From: Cichorium intybus
Lineage: Eukaryota > Streptophyta > Magnoliopsida > Asterales > Asteraceae
DNA length: 64,000 nucleotides
NCBI GenBank assembly: GCA_023525715.1
Contig: CM042015.1
Location: forward strand, 84,279,250 to 84,343,249
Reading direction: 5' to 3'
Position numbers and translations under genes: made by a program. Of this stretch, positions 26,616-38,086 are shown in pieces (positions within the stretch are counted from its first letter, which is position 1; every line of letters begins with the position of its first letter). A model generated the notes under the pieces. The model worked only from the letters and a program-made list of their open reading frames with translations. It was not told where the DNA came from and did not search any database.

Positions 26616-28869
26616 CTAAATTTTTATCAATATTGTTAGCTTTTTGACCTTTTTTTGTTGTTTTAGGCAAAGGAAGTGGAACTTCTTATGCAAAATAAGA
26701 AATTCTATGGGAAAAAGAGTATTTATCACATATGAACTTTTATTGCCATAAGCTTTTCATAGTTCATATTAAATTGTTCTGTCTGTATTGGAAATTTCTT
26801 TTTAATCTTGGCAACCTGTAGCAAGAGTACATTCGTGGAATGCCAACATACTTTCATAATTTGTGATGCATTAATTGTGTTGTACAATTTGTCGATTTAT
26901 ATAGTTACAAAGTTTACAAAGAAAATATAAACTAATGTTTATTGGAGATTATGTAAATATGTTAACTATATTAGGCTAAACCCAAATTGTACATTTCTTA
27001 TGAAGTACAAAAAAATTTCTTTCTTCTCTTATAAAATTGTTAAACTTTTTACTTTAAAAAGATTTTTAATTAAAATTTTTTATTTTCAATGCTACATGAA
27101 TGAAAAAGTAATTACATCGCAAATAATTGTAGTTAAATACAATAATATCATGCCAAAGTTTCTCGATAAACTTATAGACTTGTGTTTAAGGTAAATGATA
27201 TTAATCATGTTTACGAAATGGTTTGTCGCCATAAATTTTTTATGTAGATATTCATTATAAATATTATATAGTCTCTTTTAAATTATAGTTGTTTCAAGTT
27301 CAATTTTCATATTTAAAATAAATAAATTATAATTAGGCTTAAGACTAATCAACGACTTATTAATGTATATTCCAAATATGATGGATCTGAAATGGTGACA
27401 AATTTAAGCTTTATTTGCATACCAAATACATTCTCAATATATTGTATACTTGAAGCTAAACAAACACGAAAAATTGAAACTAATGCGCATACTTTTCAAA
27501 ACTAAAGGAAAATAAATTATCTCAAGCTTTGATATATTTCGCCATCCAATAACCACATCATTGTTTTGTCTATTAATAATTTATCCTTAACAATGATGAA
27601 CATTACCTGTGGGGATGGAATAATACAAATAGGTGATGAGGTCCGCTAGTCATTAAGTTACTATCTTCGTGATTGTGTGTTTTGTCCATGTAAGCAAAAA
27701 CCAAACCGGCTGCTGTCATAATTTGATTCGAGAAGAAATGTAAATTCTAAAAGTTTTAATAAAGTTTTAAATTTGCAATGGTTCGACTGGAAGAAAAATA
27801 AAGTGGATATATACATCACAATCCATTATTTCATTCGATAGAGTTTATATATACACTATTAAATAACAATCTATTTTACAAATGAACGTTACCAATATAT
27901 ATTTTTTCTTCTATAAACATATTTTATAATTGGTTCCCGATAGATAACCCTTTTTTAAAATTAAAATTCTTTATTTTTAAGGAATGTCATAATCATTAAG
28001 AAAATTTAAGATTTAATTTTGATAAAAAGTCTCCCAATAAATAAATTCGTAAATTTTATTTAGCAAAATATTTAATTATTTTGTGGAATATTATCATACT
28101 ATGATCACCTTACTTTTAACTTGCAAATGTAGCTGACACTTGCAAACTCAATATATCATATAGTTTAACATATGAGTTTATTAAACTTGCTTATTTTTAC
28201 AAAGCAACAACTTATCATACTATGATAATTTGTTGTGGACAATCTTACTTTTAACTTGCAAATGTATGTGACGCTTACAAACTCAATATATCATATAGTA
28301 TAACAATATGAGTTGATTAAACTTGCTTATTTTTACAAAGCAGTGAATTAATTGTCTATTTTATCCATCATTTTCAATAAATTTATTTTTAATATTAAAT
28401 AAATCTCAATTTGATGAATTTATGGATCCAAATATCATTAACAGTGATGAATCTAGAAGGTTTCCTTAGAGAAAATTAGATTGGAACCTACTTTTTTTTT
28501 TCAATATTACAATATAGGTCCTAAAAAGATTTTCTATATAATTTTTAAGTGGTCTTAAACTTTCCGGATTGCAAAACCATAAGTTACCTAAGAACTAAGC
28601 TTTTCGGGTATGTTACTAAAATATCGACCAGAAAAATGGCTTATATAATGGAAGTACACTTCGGGTGATATTAATGGAAAGTATTCCACATTTTACTTAT
28701 TATATTAATTCTATATTACTTAGAATACAAAAGTATTCCACTTTTGTTAGTCCTGATTTATTTTTTGTGTTTGTGTACATATAACTCTGGTATATTACCT
28801 TATTTGTTTTGATTTTTATTATATAATTTTTTAATCATCAACCGTGTAACACACGGGTTTGTAACCTAG

Positions 28870-29723
28870 TTCTAATAAAAGAGTAACTTAGCCTACCACG
28901 TGTCCTTCTATTGTTAAGCCATTTTTTGTTAGCTTGCCACGTGTCCTTCTATTGTTTAGCCATTTCTGTAAACAATTTCCAAATCTATCATATGGCATTG
29001 ATGAAATCCCGAGTAATAAGGGCACGATTAACCCTGATTTCCATCTAAATCCCGCTAAATGATCTACAAATTGATTGAGTAGCAATAAAATCAGCAAACA
29101 GTACATAATTCTATCTGAATTTGAAATCGACTATTCTCCTTCGGCATCTCAATTCCAGTCGCCGCCTCCACCAAGAATATGTTCACTTCTTTCTCTCTTT
29201 CTCTAACCCTAACGCCTGCCACCACGAAACCGTACCAAAATGTTGTGACCACCGCACATTCCCCACAATGCTTGACAATCGAACAGCCACCACCACCATG
29301 CTACCCGCTCCTTCTTTCTAAATCGCTTTCTCTCTAGAAACCCTAAGCACCGACACCACTATTTTCCGAAAGAGATGTGGCCTTCGAATTTGATTATTCG
29401 AATCAATCAACTTTTCATATACGCAGCTTAGCTATAAGTTTAAGAATGGAGCAATTTACGCTTCTCGAGGACGGCCGTTCACGTATCATTTGGCGGTTTT
29501 TAATTTATTTGTCCCCATGTCGTTTCGGGGTTAAATTGTTGATGAATATTGAAATATGCCTGCTTTCTCTTTCTCGGTTAACATGCTCCTCAATCTGTTC
29601 CAGTTCTCCTAATCATGGGCGAAGAGTTCCATCCGGTTACACAGACCCTTCATTTCTTCTTGATCAATTAGAGTCCATTCTCAATATGATTCCTTTAATG
29701 TAAGTTCTACATGTGGAACCTAT
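28870..29723. other. gene-like but unassigned interval interrupted by the Copia insertion
   Basis: Begins TTCTAATAAAAGAGTAACTT, which resembles a second Helitron 5' end directly abutting the first element. A direct repeat of ccacgtgtccttctattgtt lies at about 28899 and 28938. The stretch 29130-29700 has the base composition of a plant 5' region or exon, but I cannot name a product. The Copia element at 29724 splits it from 34421 onward. Confidence 0.4.
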
Positions 29724-29994
29724 TGTAAAAAGATGCCTTTCAAAAGCAATCAAAAGAAAATGAATAATTCATGTGGGCCCCACATGAATTGTAAACAAAA
29801 ATCAAATTCAATTTGAAGTTTGAACGTTGAATGTTTGAACGTCGGATATTATTCACTTCAACAACTCCATATCAGGCGCCTACATTTTCTTTCAACGATC
29901 ACGGCAACATTCGGCAATTTCATCCCTATATATAGGGATGATTATATGCAATCAGTACACACACAAAAAATTCATTGATTTATTATACATAACA
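29724..29994 (+). repeat. 5' LTR of the Copia element
   Basis: TG...CA boundaries. It contains ctatatatagg (about 29924-29935), a likely TATA element for the retrotransposon promoter. Confidence 0.92.
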
Positions 29995-29996
29995 AG

Positions 29997-30012
29997 TGGT
30001 ATCAGAGCCGCG
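29997..30012 (+). promoter_or_regulatory. primer-binding site (initiator tRNA-Met)
   Basis: TGGTATCAGAGCCGCG, two bases after the 5' LTR, matches the standard Copia primer site. Confidence 0.9.
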
Positions 30013-30056
30013 TTATTTTCTATACTCATTCTCAATTTATTGAGTATTATATCGAC

Positions 30057-30830
30057 ATGGCTACTTTGAAATACGATATTCCATTGTTGGATCGAGATAC
30101 AAGATTTTCATTATGGCAAGTAAAGATGCGAGCTGTATTGGCTCAGTTGGACCTTGATGATGCTTTGTTAGGCCGAGACAAAATGTCTGCGTCTTGGTCA
30201 GATGAAGAAAAGGACCGTAAAGATCGTAAGGCTCTCTCTCATATCCATCTTCATTTATCTAACAATATTTTGCAGGAAGTTATGAAAGAAAGTACTGCCG
30301 CCGCTTTATGGCTAAAATTGGAACAAATTTGTATGACCAAAGATCTCACAAGTAAGATGCACCTTAAACAAAAATTATTTTTGCTTAATATGCAAGAAGG
30401 TGGGTCGTTGCTGGATCATCTTTCGACATTTAAAGAGATCATCACTGATCTTGAAGCCATGGAGGTAAAATATGATGAAGAGGATTTAGGTTTATTTCTT
30501 TTATGTTCTTTGCCTAGTTCTTATTCAAACTTTAGAGATACCATATTATATAGTCGTGATACTTTAACACTTCACGAAGTTTATGAAGCTTTGCATGCAA
30601 AAGAAAAGATGAAAGATATGGTATCCACTGAAGGTTCAAGTTCTAAAGGAGAAAGTCTGGCAGTTCGTGGCAGACCAACAGATAAGAATGATTCCAAAGG
30701 CAAGAACAAAAGAAATTCTAGAAGCAAATCTAGACCCAGACGTTCCAAGTCATGCAACTATTGCAAAAAGGAAAGACATGATATCTCTGAATGTTACAAA
30801 GTTGAAGAACAAGGAGAAAAGAGCTGCTAA
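30057..30830 (+). CDS. Copia Gag
   Basis: 257 codons from ATG 30057. An N-terminal region typical of Copia Gag (FSLWQVKMRAVLAQ) and the UBN2/Gag central domain lead to a basic Arg/Ser/Lys stretch and one CCHC knuckle (CNYCKKERHDISEC, about residues 236-249). In that knuckle the usual Gly before His is Arg. Gag forms the particle and binds RNA. Pol follows in the +1 frame and overlaps Gag's end; since Copia elements normally use one continuous frame, this is most likely a frameshift mutation rather than a regulated signal. Confidence 0.85.
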   Translation: MATLKYDIPLLDRDTRFSLWQVKMRAVLAQLDLDDALLGRDKMSASWSDEEKDRKDRKALSHIHLHLSNNILQEVMKESTAAALWLKLEQICMTKDLTSKMHLKQKLFLLNMQEGGSLLDHLSTFKEIITDLEAMEVKYDEEDLGLFLLCSLPSSYSNFRDTILYSRDTLTLHEVYEALHAKEKMKDMVSTEGSSSKGESLAVRGRPTDKNDSKGKNKRNSRSKSRPRRSKSCNYCKKERHDISECYKVEEQGEKSC

Positions 30831-33800
30831 TCAAAACCTCAAACCAAATCAAGATGATGAAGGAAAAGCTACTTATGCTGCTGAAAATAATTCTAATGGA
30901 GATGTTCTTGTAGCTTTTGCAGGGATCCTAAAAACCAATGATGAATGGATTCTTGACTCAGCTTGTACTTTTCACATGAGTCCAAACAGAAGCTGGTTTA
31001 CAAACTATCAATCTATAGAAGGTGGCTCTGTATTGATGGGTGATAATGCACCATATAAAGTCACTGGAATCGGTTTAATTCAAATCAAGATGTTTGATGG
31101 TGTTGTCAGAACATTGTCTGATGTTCGACACGTTCCAGGTTTGAAAAGAAACCTTATTTCTATAAGTACTCTTGACCTTAAAGGGTACAAATATTCCGGT
31201 GAAGGTGGAGTTTTAAAGGTTTCAAAAGGCGCTATGATTGTCATGAAAGCCGATATCAAATCAGCAAACCTGTATCATCTTCAGGGTACAACAGTAACAG
31301 GTAATTCAACTGTTACTTCAAATTCATCTTCTATTTCTGATACTACTAACCTATGGCATATGCGTCTTGGGCATATGAGTGAACTTGGTTTAACAGTATT
31401 AAGCAAAAGAGGATTGCTTGATGGCCAATGCGTTGGCAATCTGGAATTCTGTGAACATTGTATTTTTGGGAAGCACAAGAGGGTAAAATTTAACACCTCA
31501 GTACATACTACAAAAGGCATTTTGGAGTATGTACATGCTGATTTATGGGGACCATCTCAAGAAGCATCACTAGGAGGTGCTCGTTATATGATGACAATTA
31601 TTGATGATTATTCAAGAAGAGTTTGGCCATATTTCTTCAAACTTAAATCTGAAGCATTCTCTGCATTCAAAGAATGGAAAGTCATGGTGGAAAACTAGAC
31701 TGGTAAGAAGGTCAAAAAGCTTCGCACAAATAATGGTATGGAGTTTTGTTTAAATGAATTTAATTCATATTGTAAACTAGAAGGAATTGTTAGACACTAC
31801 ACCGTTTCTCACACACCTCAACAAAATGGTGTAGCTGAACGTATGAACATAACCATTATTTCAAAGGCCCGTTGTATGTTATCTAACGCAGGATTATCTA
31901 AGCATTTTTGGGCAGAAGCTGCTTCTACTGCATGTTATTTAATTAACATGTCACCTTCTATTCCACTTGATAAAAAGACTCCTATTGAGGTATGGTCTGG
32001 CTCCACAGCAAACTATTCAGATTTAAGAATTTTTGGTTGCCCTGCTTATGCTCATGTTGATAATGGAAAATTAGAGCCTAGGGCAATTAAATGTATCTTT
32101 CTTGGTTACAAGTCTGGTGTGAAAGGATATAAGTTATGGTGTCCTGAAACTAAAAAGATCGTAATTAGTAGAAATGTAGTATTTAATGAATCAGCTATGC
32201 TACATAAATATTCTTCTACTAATATTCCTGTTGAGAGTCAACAAAAGACAAGTGTGCAGGTGGAGAAATCTGTTAACTCGGAACATATTCCAGAAAAAGA
32301 AAACTCTATTGATCAAAATCAATCAGTTGAGCAAGAGTCTTCTACTCCTACTCCTACTCACCAACCACAACGTTCTATAGCAACTGATAGACCTAGGAGG
32401 GTCATTCATCCTCCCAAGAGACTGATAGAAGAAGCAAATATTGTTGCTTATGCTTTAAACGTTGCTGAAGAAATTGAAGGTATCAAAGAACCTTCAACTT
32501 ACACGGAAGCCATTACTTCAGAACATTGCAACAAATGGATAACTGCCATGCATGATGAAATGTAATCTCTTGAAAAGAGTGGCACTTGGGAGTTGGTGAA
32601 ATTACCAAAAGAAAAGAAGCCTATCCGCTGCAAATGGATTTTCAAAAGAAAAGAAGGTATTACTCCTAATGAGGAAGCAAGATTTAAAGCAAGGTTAGTT
32701 GCTAAAGGCTATAGCCAAATTCCAGGCATTGATTTTACTGATGTCTTCTCTCCTGTTGTTAAGCATAGCTCAATTCGTACTTTACTTAGTATTGTCGCCA
32801 TGCATAACTATGAGCTTGAGCAGTTAGATGTCAAAACTGCATTTTTACATGGTGAATTGGAGGAAGATATTTATATGGAGCAACCTGAAGGCTTCATTAT
32901 CACTAGAAAAGAGAACTTTGTATATAGATTGAAGAAATCTCTTTATGGGTTAAAGCAATCTCCAAGGAAATGGTATAAGAGGTTTGACTCTTTTATGCTA
33001 TCTCATAATTTTAAAAGATCAGATTATGATAGTTGTGTTTAATTTAAGTCAGTCAATGGTTCATCAATATATCTGCTTCTTTATGTTGATGATATGTTGA
33101 TTGCTGCAAAAGATAAACTAGAGATAGCAAAACTGAAAGCACAACTAAGCAAAGAGTTTGAAATGACGGACTTAGGTCCAGCCAAGAAAATTCTTGGTAT
33201 GGAAATTACTCGTAACAGACAGCATGGAAAACTATACCTAAGTCAAAAGAGGTATATTGAGAAAGTTCTTCAAAGATTCAACATGCATAAAGCCAAGCCA
33301 GTGAGTACTCCGTTAGCTGCACATTTCAAACTGTCTTCAGCATATTGTCCAAAGACAGATGATGAAATTAACAACATGGCGAAAGTTCCGTATTCTAGTG
33401 CAGTTGGTATGTTCTCGCCCTGATTTATCTCACGCTTTAAGTGTTGTTAGCAGATATATGGCTAACCCAGGAAAAGAGCATTGGAAAGCTGTTCAATGAA
33501 TTCTTAGATATTTATGCGGCACTTCCAATGCATGTTTACAATTTGGAAGTTCTGGTGAAGGACTGGTGGGCTATGTAGATTCTGATTATGCTGGAGATTT
33601 GGACAAAAGAAGATCATTGACAGGTTATGTCTTTACCATTGGTGGATGTGCTGTGAGTTGGAAGGCAAGTCTACAGACCACTGTTGCCTTATCCACAATT
33701 GAAGCAGAGTACATGGCAATTTCTGAAGCTTGTAAGGAAGCTATTTAGTTAAGAAATTTATACGGTGAACTTTGTGGAGACACATCTCCCACAAAGATTT

Positions 33801-34024
33801 TTTGTGATAGTCAAAGTGCTATTTATCTCACAAAAGATCAAATGTTTCATGAGAAAACAAAACATATTGATGTACGTTATCACTTTATTCGAGATGTTAT
33901 TTCCAAAGGTGATATTCAAGTTCAAAAGATTAGCACTCATGACAATCCGGCAGATATGATGACGAAGACGGTTCCAGCAACTAAGTTTGAGCTTTGCTCA
34001 AGCTTGGTTGGTATGACAATCTAA
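30667..34024 (+). pseudogene. Copia Pol (protease, integrase, RT, RNase H), multiply broken
   Basis: Protease motif WILDSACTF (about 30946), with Ala where Gly normally follows Asp-Ser. Integrase zinc finger (HMRLGH ... CEHC, about 31355-31460) and core with AD LWGP; the second catalytic Asp codon is AAT (31729-31731), giving Asn. Reverse transcriptase about 32593-33420 with YVDD intact at 33082-33093. RNase H about 33566-34010. Breaks: TAG 31696, TAA 32563, TAA 33040, a frame-changing deletion near 33405, TGA 33497, TAG 33746. Several stops fit C-to-T or G-to-A changes of Gln or Trp codons. It cannot make an active polyprotein. Confidence 0.92.
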
Positions 34025-34142
34025 TTCCAAGGATTGTCGGCACACGATGTTTTTTTATAATGAGGAGTTCTACAAGAGGAAATTCATCTCAAGGTGGAGT
34101 TGTTTGATTACTTATTGCTTTTAAAGTCAAGGTGGAGATTAT

Positions 34143-34413
34143 TGTAAAAAGATGCCTTTCAAAAGCAATCAAAAGCAAATGAATAATTCATGTAGGCCCC
34201 ACATGAATTGTAAACAAAAATCAAATTCAATTTGAAGTTTGAACGTTGAATGTTTGAACGTCGGATATTATTCGCTTCAACAACTCCATATCAGGCGCCT
34301 ACATTTTCTTTCAACGATCACGACAACACTCGGCAATTTCATCCCTATATATAGGGATGATTATATGCAATCAGTACACACACAAAAAATTCATTGATTT
34401 ATTATACATAACA
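34143..34413 (+). repeat. 3' LTR of the Copia element
   Basis: Same length as the 5' LTR, with five substitutions, four or five of them transitions. Confidence 0.92.
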
Positions 34414-34420
34414 TAACCTA

Positions 34421-36540
34421 CTGTACCAAATCTCATGCTTAAAGTGTTGTACCTTCATATTGTATTTTCTTCTACAAACAGTGATGAAGTGGGGTTCGTT
34501 CATCCATCCCAGTTTGCTGCTATGACATTTCTGACACTTCACAAGCTTATACCATTGATTTGAGTTTCTCGAGTAAAGATCACAAGCTGAGCATCTCAAC
34601 CCAATCAATCCACCCATTATACACCGCTGCTAAACATGTTCAATTTTTAACTCAAAAACACCAATGTGGTTCCAGTAAAGTTCTTATATTGAAATGGTAA
34701 ACTGTCCAACAAAGGGATAACAGATATTTTGGAAATGCAGCCAAGGTTTAGATTCAATCAGACTTTGAGAGTGTCGGTAAGTTTTACAGTTTTACTCACT
34801 CAATATTGATTGCTAAATGTTTCCATTCATAGTTTACTAAATTATTGCATCATTATGGTGAGTTGGTGACAGGACATGATTTTTTTATGTTTTTAATAAA
34901 TCGTGAATGGATAAAACACACAAACACAACTTATATAAGCCAGCTTGGACCCTTGGTGTTGTTATAAGTCGCACCCATCCCATGATCCCATTCATGTCTT
35001 CTGCAAAATCTCGTCTTCTTTCACCAATCAAACACCTCATCCATGCCGACTACCATGGAGCGTTTCAAAGAATGACACTCACCGATAAACTTACAAAAAT
35101 GAGAATAAACAGACATTATAGTATCACTTGCCGATAAGTCCCAAGTAATGCCTTGAGGGAGGTTAACCAATGCAATCGTAATTATCTGACAGATTTGATT
35201 ATACTAGACATTGTCAGTTCATTTAAGGAACCCACCTGACCATCATCGGACACCTTTTCTGTTCGAATGAATGCTTAAATAAGTTGTCAGACAAGAGTCA
35301 TGGACCTATCTTTTGGAAATAGAAAAATGTGATTATGTGTTTTTCATAATTTTAATAATGTACCATCAGAGTTTTAGTGCAATCAAATCAAGACCATTAG
35401 AAAGGGTGTATATCGCCAGCCCTCCCCTCCCCAAAATCATGCATGATAATTCGTTGAATATTTTTTTTGATGATAATAGTTTTAAAATGTTAGATATCGT
35501 ATATTTGCTAGGGATTTTTGAAAAGAGTGCCCAAGAAGAAGAAAACCTACCACTGATTGGTGCTGAAGAAATACCAAAAATTTCATTGCTATTGTCGAAA
35601 CCACTTTAAGATACCTTTCCAAAATGTTGGTACTTTAAGCGACCGAGTTTTCAAGATCAAGTTTACAAGATGGCTATGATGCATTTTTAGAAGAGTTGGC
35701 ACTTCAAGTGTCACAAAATGAGCCAGGTTGACTAAAATGAGCAGCGTCTCTTACATCATGTTCAAGTTGGCCTTTTTGGGATCGCAATCCCCTGGAAGAT
35801 AGTGGGCGTGTTGACTACAAACCCTCATGAGACTTTGCTCATCTACCAGTGTAAACCTACGGGTTTAAAAGGCGTGTTGCACAAGCTAAGTGTAACTGTT
35901 TTTACAATGAAATTGAAAGCTAGTTAGTTGCAACTTACTTTATTTTATTTTTTATTTAATCTGTGAGCTTGTAGCATTTTCAATTGTTTTAGGTATATAA
36001 CATTGTTGCATCAAATGATGCAATGCTTAAATTTGGAGAGGGGTGTACAAAAGGAAAGAATGGAAGAAACTAAAAGAAAACGGGAGATTGAAGAAAAAGT
36101 GACGAATTTCGAAAATTTTCATAATTTTTCGGTTTCGTTCAAGCCTAAATAAAAATGTTGCAATCAGCTACAACTTTTGAAGCTTATCAAACAATTAAAG
36201 TCTCATGTACCACTCATATTATTGGAAGTCTTGTCCTTTTTTTTGTTAATATTGTTAATTTTTTAAAATTTTCCGTTTTAGGCTAATAAATAATAAACTG
36301 CTAGAACTTCTTCTTGTAATTGACAACTTTTTTGATTTAACTATGATTTGAAAAATAAAAGATGACAGAATTGTATGAATAGGAACTAGCTATAAATTAT
36401 TTAACAAAATAGACTAAAGTGATAATATATGTCATATCTGTCTTTGTTTAACTTGGTTTCTAGAAAAGAAAATGAAATAATGTATTATATTGAAATATTA
36501 AGATTTTGAAAATAAACACATTTTATTTTGCATCTACGAT
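34421..36540. other. unassigned interval right of the Copia element
   Basis: Probably the other half of the sequence split at 29723. A small frame on the - strand (34402-34617) has two CxxC pairs (CSAC, CQKC) but I do not recognise it. Near 36030-36110 a Glu/Lys/Arg-rich exon-like piece (ERMEETKRKREIEEK) follows a ttttag splice-like site. No named gene. Confidence 0.35.
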
Positions 36541-36572
36541 ATTCAAGTAAGGACCCGACCAGATAATATATA

Positions 36573-36573
36573 C

Positions 36574-36660
<87 letters not shown>

Positions 36661-36693
36661 GTGTGCGCGTGTGTGTATGTGTATGTGTGTGTA
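36573..36693. repeat. composite microsatellite (CA)n-(TA)n-(TG)n
   Basis: CA array to about 36600, TA array to about 36644, then TG/TATG/CG units. It lies exactly where a Copia RT reading frame stops matching. Confidence 0.95.
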
Positions 36694-37560
36694 CTTTGGC
36701 TGAACCTAATGAGGCGTCTAGATCGGTCTTTATAGATCTTAATGCCCATAATGTATGTTGCCTCTATCATGTATTTTATTGGAAAAGAGACTCCCTAGCC
36801 AATATTTTACACTTTGCAAAATAGGGAAATTATTTCATAGGAGGATTATGCCATCAACATAGAGAACAAGGGAAAATAGAGCATTCCCAATGGTCTTGAT
36901 ATATACAGATGGTTCATATTCACTTCTAGCAAAAACCAAACTCTTTGATATCTCATCAAAGCAAAGATTCCAATTACAAGATGCTTGATTGAGTCCATAA
37001 ATGGAATTTTGAAGTTTACACACTATATTTGTTAGCTTGGGTGTATAATACCAATAGGTTGTGTCGAAAACACGCTATTGCAAGTTTTACATTTAGGAAA
37101 GCTGTTTCTACATCCGTATACTATATTTTATAATCATGAAATGACACCATGATAATAATTATATTAATAGACTTTAACCTAGACATCAGTGAAAACTTTT
37201 AATCATAGTCTACACCATGACTTGACGTGTAACTTTTTGCCACCAATCTAGGTTTGTATGTGTGTAAATTTCCATCTATGTCTATCTTCTTCTTGAAGAC
37301 CCAGTTATACCTAAATATTTTATAGTATGGTGATTAATAAACCAAGTCTCATGCGTTTTTATTGTATATGGATTACATCTATCTTTTTATAGCCTATTTA
37401 CAGTTCGCGGACATGGAATGCCATTACCGCTGATAGTTGGTATGTTATTTATGATCTACCATAGAATGATTACCATTAATGGCGACTAAACCATATCTTT
37501 CTGGTGTATCATGTGCTCTATCAGTCTCACAGAGTCTCACTGATATGAGGTGGAACTATG
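36694..37560 (-). pseudogene. degenerate Copia reverse-transcriptase remnant
   Basis: On the - strand from about 37560 to 36694, pieces of a Copia polyprotein appear in order: PPERYG-like linker, KKKIDIDGN (about 37290), HGVDYD, VCKLQNSIYGLNQA (about 37020-36980), LYVDG (about 36850; the second catalytic Asp of YVDD is Gly), then KDRSRRLIRFSQST (about 36735), where the microsatellite begins. Stops and frame changes are frequent. It belongs to the same general lineage as the 18187-20285 remnant. Confidence 0.8.
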
Positions 37561-38083
37561 TCAGGTTCCTCAATAATTAAGAAAATATCGGAGAGAAAGA
37601 AGGCCTTAAGTTTTGTGCTTGTATGTCAGGAATATAAAACCCATAAGAGAGGCTAATAATTTCATTCATTTCATGCATCCTCTCTCTTCACCTCCTTCCA
37701 CATGTTAGGTTCAAAAAATACATACCCTAAGGGTTTCAAGGTTACTTATTCCACAAAAAGAAGTCTTGGAGACTTACTTGCTTGGATTGCTACTTTAGGG
37801 TGCGACTACGATAGAAAGATTCTACTTTAGATCCCTTTGTGTTCTCTTCTTATCTTCAAAAGGTATACACATATAAACCCTCTTTTTCATTCAATTAAGT
37901 TATAATAAACCGATAAACGTGGGTACAACGACTTGATCATGATGTTTTGTTTAATTGCTTTCGTTGGTTGATTTGTTCTTGTTATTTTCGAATAGGCATC
38001 ATTATTCACTACCACACATGGCCCTCATACTTCCTAGAAGAAAATGAGACCCTATGTTAGCAAAGTACATGCTAATATAGAGG
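37561..38083. other. non-coding spacer
   Basis: No gene or repeat recognised; possibly the older flank of the Copia remnant. Confidence 0.35.
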
Positions 38084-38086
38084 AAT

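Larger units (their letters stand above)
24182..28869 (+). mobile_element. Helitron carrying captured gene fragments
   Basis: The 5' end TCTACATATTAATAAAGGAA follows an A. The 3' end is CTAG (28866-28869) preceded by a hairpin, CCGTGTAACACACGG (about 28841-28855), and followed by T. A|TC...CTAG|T with a subterminal hairpin is the Helitron signature. The span is about 4.7 kb. No RepHel protein is visible, so it is non-autonomous. It contains exon-like pieces in + orientation, including a ZFWD-type WD40 exon and the start of TAF9, with introns partly retained, as expected of Helitron capture from genomic DNA. The pairing of these two ends is inferred from their types. Confidence 0.75.
29724..34413 (+). 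mobile_element. full-length Ty1/Copia retrotransposon, inactivated
   Basis: Two 271-bp LTRs (29724-29994 and 34143-34413), beginning TGTAAAAAGATG and ending TACATAACA, differ at five sites by my alignment (about 1.8%). A primer-binding site complementary to initiator tRNA-Met (TGGTATCAGAGC) starts at 29997, and a purine tract (aaggtggag) precedes the 3' LTR. AACCTA occurs just outside both ends (29717-29722 and 34415-34420), each one base from the LTR, a probable target duplication. Gag-protease-integrase-RT-RNase H order marks it as Copia, with a TNT1/Tork-like Gag. Several stops and frame breaks make it non-autonomous. Confidence 0.93.

Noticed and set aside
30667..30830. Programmed +1 frameshift between Copia Gag and Pol
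   Set aside because: Pol is broken at several other places and Copia elements normally use one frame, so a simple indel is more likely.
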